In this document: piece after piece, positions 6,674 to 9,778 of the stretch
Layout: each line of letters begins with the position of its first letter
Numbering within the stretch: position 1 is the first letter of the stretch
The notes under the pieces: model-generated
The model's input: only the letters and a program-made list of their open reading frames with translations
The model's database searches: none
Told to the model about the DNA's origin: nothing
DNA from: an uncultured Pseudomonadota bacterium
GTDB lineage: Bacteria > Pseudomonadota > Gammaproteobacteria > Xanthomonadales > Ahniellaceae
Length of the DNA: 9,778 nucleotides
Direction: 5' to 3'
Assembly (NCBI GenBank): GCA_937996755.1
Contig: CALKUS010000027.1
Coordinates: forward strand, 1 to 9,778
Translations under genes and position numbers: made by a program

Positions 6674-6710
6674 CCCTCCCCTGCGACGCAGGGGAGGGTT
6701 GGGGTGGGGT
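6674..6710 (+). repeat. Left 37-bp terminal inverted repeat of the DUF559 cassette
   Basis: Reads CCCTCCCCTGC, GAC, GCAGGGGAGGG, then TTGGGGTGGGGT. The first 25 bases form an 11-bp perfect hairpin (12 with G6685-C6687). It matches the reverse complement of 7051-7087 at 35 of 37 positions; the two mismatches fall in the hairpin loop, so the stem is conserved. It ends seven bases before the DUF559 ATG. No T-run follows. Confidence 0.85.
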
Positions 6711-6717
6711 CCTCTTC

Positions 6718-7092
6718 ATGGAACGCCAGTGGATCAATGCTCGCGACCTGCGCAATCGAGCGACCGATTGCGAAAGGCTCCTGTGGCAATACCTGCGGTT
6801 CCGCCGGTTGGCCGGGTACAAGTTCCGGCGCCAGTTGCCGATTGGACCGTACATCGTGGACTTCGCGTGCATGGAACGCCGGTTGGCCATCGAGCTCGAT
6901 GGTGGACAGCACGTCGAGCAGCTCGAAAGCGACAAGCGCCGCACGAATTACCTGCAGACGCGCGGGTACCATGTGCTTCGATTCTGGAATCACGAAGTCA
7001 TCGAGGCGCCGGAGCTCGTGGTGGACGCCATCCTGATCCATCTTCAGTGCACCCCACCCCAACCCTCCCCTGCGCAGCAGGGGAGGGAGTAA
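6718..7092 (+). CDS. DUF559 (Vsr-like fold) putative endonuclease
   Basis: The 124-residue protein matches the DUF559 family, related in fold to very-short-patch repair and other PD-(D/E)xK nucleases. Characteristic segments are ATDCERLLWQYLR (16-28), FRRQLPIGPYIVDFAC (36-51) with Asp48, and the core strand AIELDGGQH (57-65) with Glu59, Asp61 and Gln64. HVLRFWNHEV (85-94) is the usual final strand. Function is not established for the family; DNA cleavage or repair is inferred from fold. The last 13 residues (TPPQPSPAQQGRE) are encoded by the right inverted repeat, so the natural C-terminus was probably replaced by reading into the repeat. ATG at 6718 is the first in frame after the left repeat; no strong ribosome site is seen. 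The gene ends 19 bases before oleD, so it may be co-transcribed with the ole genes. Confidence 0.85.
   Translation: MERQWINARDLRNRATDCERLLWQYLRFRRLAGYKFRRQLPIGPYIVDFACMERRLAIELDGGQHVEQLESDKRRTNYLQTRGYHVLRFWNHEVIEAPELVVDAILIHLQCTPPQPSPAQQGRE
7051..7087 (-). repeat. Right 37-bp terminal inverted repeat, coding for the DUF559 tail
   Basis: Reverse complement of the left repeat with two differences, both in the hairpin loop. Its own hairpin is CCCTCCCCTGC (7063-7073) with GCAGGGGAGGG (7077-7087) around GCA. It supplies codons 112 to 124 of the DUF559 gene; the stop TAA (7090-7092) is just outside it. Confidence 0.85.
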
Positions 7093-7111
7093 TCCGAGCT
7101 CTGCTCTCCGC

Positions 7112-8134
7112 ATGAAAGTCCTCGTCACCGGCGGCACCGGTTTCCTCGGCGGCGCAGTCTGCCGCCTGCTCGCGCAGCGCGGCGATGCCGTCACGAGCTT
7201 CGCGCGCTCGCAGTCGCCGGCGCTCGCGGCGCTGGGCGTCGCGCAGGTGGCGGGCGACGTCACGAGCCTCGACTCGCTGCTCGCCGCGTTGCCGGGGCAC
7301 GACGCCGTGATCCACGTCGCGGCGAAGCCGGGCGCGTGGGGTCGGCTCGACGACTACTACGCGGCGAACGTCACGGGCACCGACAACGTGATCGCGGCCT
7401 GCAGCATGTCGGGCGTGCACAAGCTCGTGCACACGTCCACGCCCAGCGTGGTGCACGCGGGCGGCGACCTCGAAGGCGTCGACGAATCCGTGCCGATCGC
7501 GACCCATTTCAAGGCGCACTACCCGGCGACGAAGGCGCTGGCCGAACAGCACGTGCTCGCGGCGAACTCGCCCGACCTCGCCACCGTGGCGCTGCGTCCG
7601 CACCTGATCTGGGGCCCGGGCGACAACCACCTGCTGCCGCGGCTCGCGGCGCGCGCGCGCGCGGGCAAGCTGCGCTTCGTGGGCAGGGAATCGAAGCGCA
7701 TCGACACCACCTACATCGACAACGCCGCGCAGGCGCACCTCGACGCGCTCGATCGCGTCGCGCCGGGCGCCGCGTGCGCGGGCCGCGCGTACTTCATCAG
7801 CCAGGGCCAGGCGCAGCCGCTCGACCAGGTGGTGAACGCGCTGCTGCGCGCGGTCGGGCTGCCGCCGGAAACGCGACGCGTGCCGTATGGCGTCGCGTAC
7901 GCGGCCGGCGCCGTGCTCGAGCTCGTCTACGGTGCGCTGCGCCTCGAGGCCGAGCCGCCGATGACGCGCTTCCTCGCGGAACAGCTCGCCACCGCACACT
8001 GGTACGACATCTCGGCGGCACGCCGCGACCTCGGCTACAGCCCCACGATCAGCACGGGGGAAGGCCTCGGCCGCCTCGCGGAGTGGTGGATGCGGCAGAA
8101 GCACGACGCATCCGCGCGGCCCGCGACGGCTTGA
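7112..8134 (+). CDS. oleD: OleD, NAD(P)H-dependent 2-alkyl-3-ketoalkanoic acid reductase
   Basis: OleD reduces the OleA product to the 2-alkyl-3-hydroxy acid, the second step in the pathway. It is an extended short-chain dehydrogenase/reductase. The Rossmann fingerprint is VTGGTGFLGGAV (5-16), and the active site has Ser109 or Thr110 in HTSTPSVVHAG and YPATK with Tyr137 and Lys141. LRPHLIWGPGD (161-171) is a conserved SDR stretch. The 340-residue length is normal for the family. The ATG at 7112 places the Rossmann loop at the very N-terminus as expected; the ribosome site is poor. The gene is separated from oleC by the DUF559 cassette, while standalone sequence would allow only a general epimerase/3-beta-HSD call; the ole context makes it OleD. 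Confidence 0.93.
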   Translation: MKVLVTGGTGFLGGAVCRLLAQRGDAVTSFARSQSPALAALGVAQVAGDVTSLDSLLAALPGHDAVIHVAAKPGAWGRLDDYYAANVTGTDNVIAACSMSGVHKLVHTSTPSVVHAGGDLEGVDESVPIATHFKAHYPATKALAEQHVLAANSPDLATVALRPHLIWGPGDNHLLPRLAARARAGKLRFVGRESKRIDTTYIDNAAQAHLDALDRVAPGAACAGRAYFISQGQAQPLDQVVNALLRAVGLPPETRRVPYGVAYAAGAVLELVYGALRLEAEPPMTRFLAEQLATAHWYDISAARRDLGYSPTISTGEGLGRLAEWWMRQKHDASARPATA

Positions 8135-8247
8135 GGGAGCTCAGGGGCTACCGCGCGTCGTCGGCGAGCTCGAGGCATCGCTGCCATGGGCCGCTCCTGC
8201 AAAAGCGCCGCAGCGCGAAGGGTGTCCGCGGCGTCCGTTACACTCCG
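8135..8247. other. Spacer between oleD and ubiJ
   Basis: This 113-bp gap contains one REP-like sequence (8171-8207) and a possible -10 box TACACT (8239-8244) just before the ubiJ start. With three bases to ATG 8248 or six to GTG 8251, a leaderless ubiJ transcript starting at the GTG is conceivable. No terminator with a T-run is seen after oleD. Confidence 0.35.
8171..8207 (-). repeat. Single REP-like element between oleD and ubiJ
   Basis: On the minus strand it reads TTTTGCAGGAGCGGCCCATG and on through GCAGCGATGCC, the general form of the GTAGGAGCGGCC REPs of pseudomonads and xanthomonads, with GCAG in place of GTAG. GCTCCTGCA (8193-8201) differs by one base from GCTCCTACA (4962-4970) in the oleB-oleC pair. 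The core palindrome is degenerate (GGCCCATGGC). Confidence 0.5.
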
Positions 8248-8874
8248 ATGGTGTCGTCGCCCAATCCCCTGCTGTCGGTCGCCGGTCGCGCCCTCGAAGG
8301 CGTGCTCGCGCGCGTGCTCGCGCTCGATCCCGACATCGCCGCGCAGCTCGCGCCGCTCGAGGGTCGCGCGATCGAGGTGGACTGGCAGCCGGCCGGCATC
8401 GGCATGCGCGTGCACGTGCAGGACGGGCGCCTGCGCGTGGGCCCGAAATCCGGCGCGCCGGATCTGTCGGTGAGCGGCTCGCTCGCCGGGTTGCTGCAGA
8501 TGGCGCTGCCGCCACGCGATGGCGCCGGCTTCGCGACCGGGCGCGTCAACGTGTCGGGCGACGCGGGGCTCGCGCGGCGCATCTCGCAGATCGCCACGCG
8601 GTTCGCGCCCGACATCGAGGCCGCCGCGACGCAGGCGCTCGGGCCGACCGCGGGGCCGCTGCTCGCGCGCGGACTGCGCGACGCATTCGCGTGGGGCCGC
8701 GAGGGTTCGCGCACGTTCGCGGAAGACGCCGTGACGTTCCTGCGCGACGAGCGCGGCGAGCTCGTCTCGGAAGAAGAGCTCGCCGCGTTCGCCGACGAAG
8801 TCGACGCGTTGCGCGACCGCACCGAGCGGCTGGCCGCGCGCATTCGCGCGCTCGCCGACGAGGACAAGCGCTGA
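8248..8874 (+). CDS. ubiJ: UbiJ, ubiquinone biosynthesis accessory factor (SCP2 domain)
   Basis: UbiJ is a soluble lipid-binding factor of the aerobic coenzyme Q biosynthesis complex, needed by the ring-modifying enzymes. The 208-residue product is close to the E. coli length of about 200. An SCP2-like sterol-carrier domain spans roughly residues 10-115, with the pattern EVDWQPAGIGMRVHVQDGRLRV and a glycine-containing strand FATGRVNVSGDAGL. A charged helix likely to form a coiled coil closes the protein (about 170-205, EEELAAFADEVDALRDRTER). The ATG at 8248 is used; GTG at 8251 is an alternative. The stop TGA overlaps the ubiB ATG by one base, a usual coupling of this pair. UbiE, often upstream of ubiJ in other gammaproteobacteria, is not here; oleD is in its place. 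Confidence 0.88.
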   Translation: MVSSPNPLLSVAGRALEGVLARVLALDPDIAAQLAPLEGRAIEVDWQPAGIGMRVHVQDGRLRVGPKSGAPDLSVSGSLAGLLQMALPPRDGAGFATGRVNVSGDAGLARRISQIATRFAPDIEAAATQALGPTAGPLLARGLRDAFAWGREGSRTFAEDAVTFLRDERGELVSEEELAAFADEVDALRDRTERLAARIRALADEDKR

Positions 8875-9778
8875 TGCGCAGCCTGTTCCGGTTGCTGCGC
8901 ATCCTGCAGGTGCTGCTGCGCTGGCGCCTGGACGAATTGCTCGGCGAGCGCCGGCCGCGCCGGCTGCTCGGCCTGATGCGCTTCGTGCTCGCGAAGCCGA
9001 CGCCGGAAGTGGCGAGCGCCGCGCGCGGCATGCGCCTGCGGCGCGCGCTCGAGGAGCTCGGACCGATCTTCGTGAAGTTCGGCCAGATCCTCTCCACGCG
9101 CCGCGACCTGCTGCCGCCCGACGTCGCGGCCGAGCTCGCATTGCTGCAGGACCGCGTCGCGCCGTTCCCCGGCGAGCAGGCGCGCGCGCTCGTCGAAGCG
9201 GAGCTCGGCGCGCCCGTGGCGACGCTGTTCGAGGCGTTCGACACGCAGCCGCTCGCCTCGGCTTCCGTCGCGCAGGTACACGCAGCGCGCCTGCCCGGCG
9301 GCCGCGAAGTCGTGTTGAAGGTGCTGCGGCCGGGCGTCGGCCAGCGCGTCGCGACCGACCTCGGGCTGCTGCACACGCTCGCGCGCATCGCGCAGAAGCG
9401 CCTGCCCGACGCCGAGCGCTTCCAGCCACTGGAGCTGTTCGCCGAGATCGAGCGCACGCTGCGCGACGAGCTCGACCTGCAGCGCGAAGGCGCGAACGCC
9501 AGCCTGATCCGCCGCAACTTCGAGCGTCAGCCGCAGGACCTGCTGATTCCCGAAGTGTTCTGGAACCTGAGCCGTGGCGACGTGCTCACCATGGAGCGCG
9601 TGCGTGGCATCCCGTCCGACGACGTCGCCGCGCTGGACGCCGCGGGCATCGACAAGTCGAAGCTCGCGGCGAAGGGCGTGCGCGTGTTCTACACGCAGGT
9701 GTTCCGCGACAACTTCTTCCACGCCGACGCGCACGCGGGCAACATCTGGGTGGACGCCGAGCGGCGCGACGAGCCGCG
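8874..9778 (+). CDS. ubiB: UbiB, atypical kinase/ATPase of ubiquinone biosynthesis, partial (3' end outside window)
   Basis: UbiB (ABC1/ADCK family) has a protein-kinase-like fold with ATPase activity and supports coenzyme Q biosynthesis at the inner membrane. The first 301 residues are present, against about 546 in E. coli, so the rest of the kinase domain and the C-terminal membrane helices lie beyond the window. Family marks are the KxGQ motif FVKFGQILSTRRDLLP (Lys68, Gln71), the alanine-rich nucleotide loop ASASVAQVHAARL (128-140) that replaces the glycine-rich loop, the lysine VVLKVLRPG (Lys149), the ELDLQREGAN segment (199-208), and the catalytic loop FFHADAHAGN (281-290). ATG 8874 overlaps the ubiJ stop, so translation is coupled. 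Confidence 0.93.
   Translation, partial: MRSLFRLLRILQVLLRWRLDELLGERRPRRLLGLMRFVLAKPTPEVASAARGMRLRRALEELGPIFVKFGQILSTRRDLLPPDVAAELALLQDRVAPFPGEQARALVEAELGAPVATLFEAFDTQPLASASVAQVHAARLPGGREVVLKVLRPGVGQRVATDLGLLHTLARIAQKRLPDAERFQPLELFAEIERTLRDELDLQREGANASLIRRNFERQPQDLLIPEVFWNLSRGDVLTMERVRGIPSDDVAALDAAGIDKSKLAAKGVRVFYTQVFRDNFFHADAHAGNIWVDAERRDEP

Larger units (their letters stand above)
6674..7087. mobile_element. Compact DUF559 cassette bounded by 37-bp inverted repeats
   Basis: A single 124-codon gene is bracketed by near-identical inverted repeats, with almost no other DNA inside: seven bases before the start codon, and the right repeat lies inside the coding end. The unit separates oleC from oleD. 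GC in sampled gene lines is 62-67%, below the flanking genes. No direct target duplication is apparent at 6664-6673 against 7088-7097, and no transposase is present, so movement is inferred from layout only. DUF559 genes with PPQPSP-like tails recur in many genomes as I recall, which fits a dispersed unit. Confidence 0.55.

Noticed and set aside
6674..6698. Left hairpin as a Rho-independent terminator of oleC
   Set aside because: There is no T-run after the stem, and the same sequence occurs inverted at the far end of the DUF559 gene, which fits an element end better.
3792..6944. A 1050-codon open frame on the minus strand across oleB, oleC and part of the DUF559 gene
   Set aside because: Its translation is arginine- and alanine-rich low-complexity sequence, while the plus strand has recognisable enzymes with intact motifs. 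Long antisense frames are expected at this GC content.
4619..7036. An 805-codon plus-strand frame spanning oleB to the DUF559 gene
   Set aside because: It is out of frame with oleB, oleC and DUF559 and is arginine-rich without any domain; a shadow of the real genes.
6664..7097. Target-site duplication flanking the DUF559 cassette
   Set aside because: I compared about ten bases on either side and found no convincing direct repeat.

Overview
The window is GC-rich DNA (sampled lines of the core genes reach about 80% GC) that looks like a gammaproteobacterium of the Xanthomonadaceae (Lysobacter, Luteimonas or Stenotrophomonas relatives). The reasons are a complete oleABCD long-chain olefin pathway whose OleA closely resembles the Xanthomonas campestris enzyme as I remember it, a ubiJ-ubiB pair, and GTAGGAGC-type REP elements. 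The family assignment is an inference; the genus cannot be fixed.

Layout. (1) 1-1091, minus strand: 5' part of an exported alpha/beta hydrolase gene, cut by the window edge. (2) 1092-1256: divergent promoter region with two perfect palindromes. (3) 1257-2273: oleA. (4) 2274-4004: an insert of lower GC between oleA and oleB. It holds a 43% GC promoter region with three regularly spaced CTTAGGAA boxes, a Fic-family AMPylase gene, and, overlapping its stop codon, the remnant of an MmeI-like restriction-modification gene that keeps the nuclease domain but has lost the methyltransferase. (5) 4017-4934: oleB. (6) 4918-4970: a pair of inverted REP elements. (7) oleC to 6611. (8) 6674-7087: a compact element of about 414 bp, a DUF559 endonuclease-like gene between 37-bp inverted repeats. 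(9) 7112-8134: oleD. (10) 8135-8247: spacer with another REP-like sequence. (11) 8248-8874 ubiJ, and 8874 to the window end ubiB, overlapping by one base and cut by the edge. No stretch over 300 bases lacks a gene.

How the genes work together. OleA condenses two fatty acyl-CoAs head to head into a 2-alkyl-3-keto acid. OleD reduces it to the 3-hydroxy acid, OleC closes it to a beta-lactone using ATP, and OleB removes CO2 to give a cis internal olefin. UbiJ and UbiB belong to ubiquinone biosynthesis and seem unrelated except as neighbours.

The most noteworthy aspect is that the ole cluster has been opened at several junctions: Fic plus a gutted restriction gene between A and B, REPs between B and C, and a DUF559 repeat-bounded cassette between C and D. 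The remnant ends a few bases before oleB, so oleBCD may now be read from the Fic promoter. I see no CRISPR array, tRNA or rRNA.
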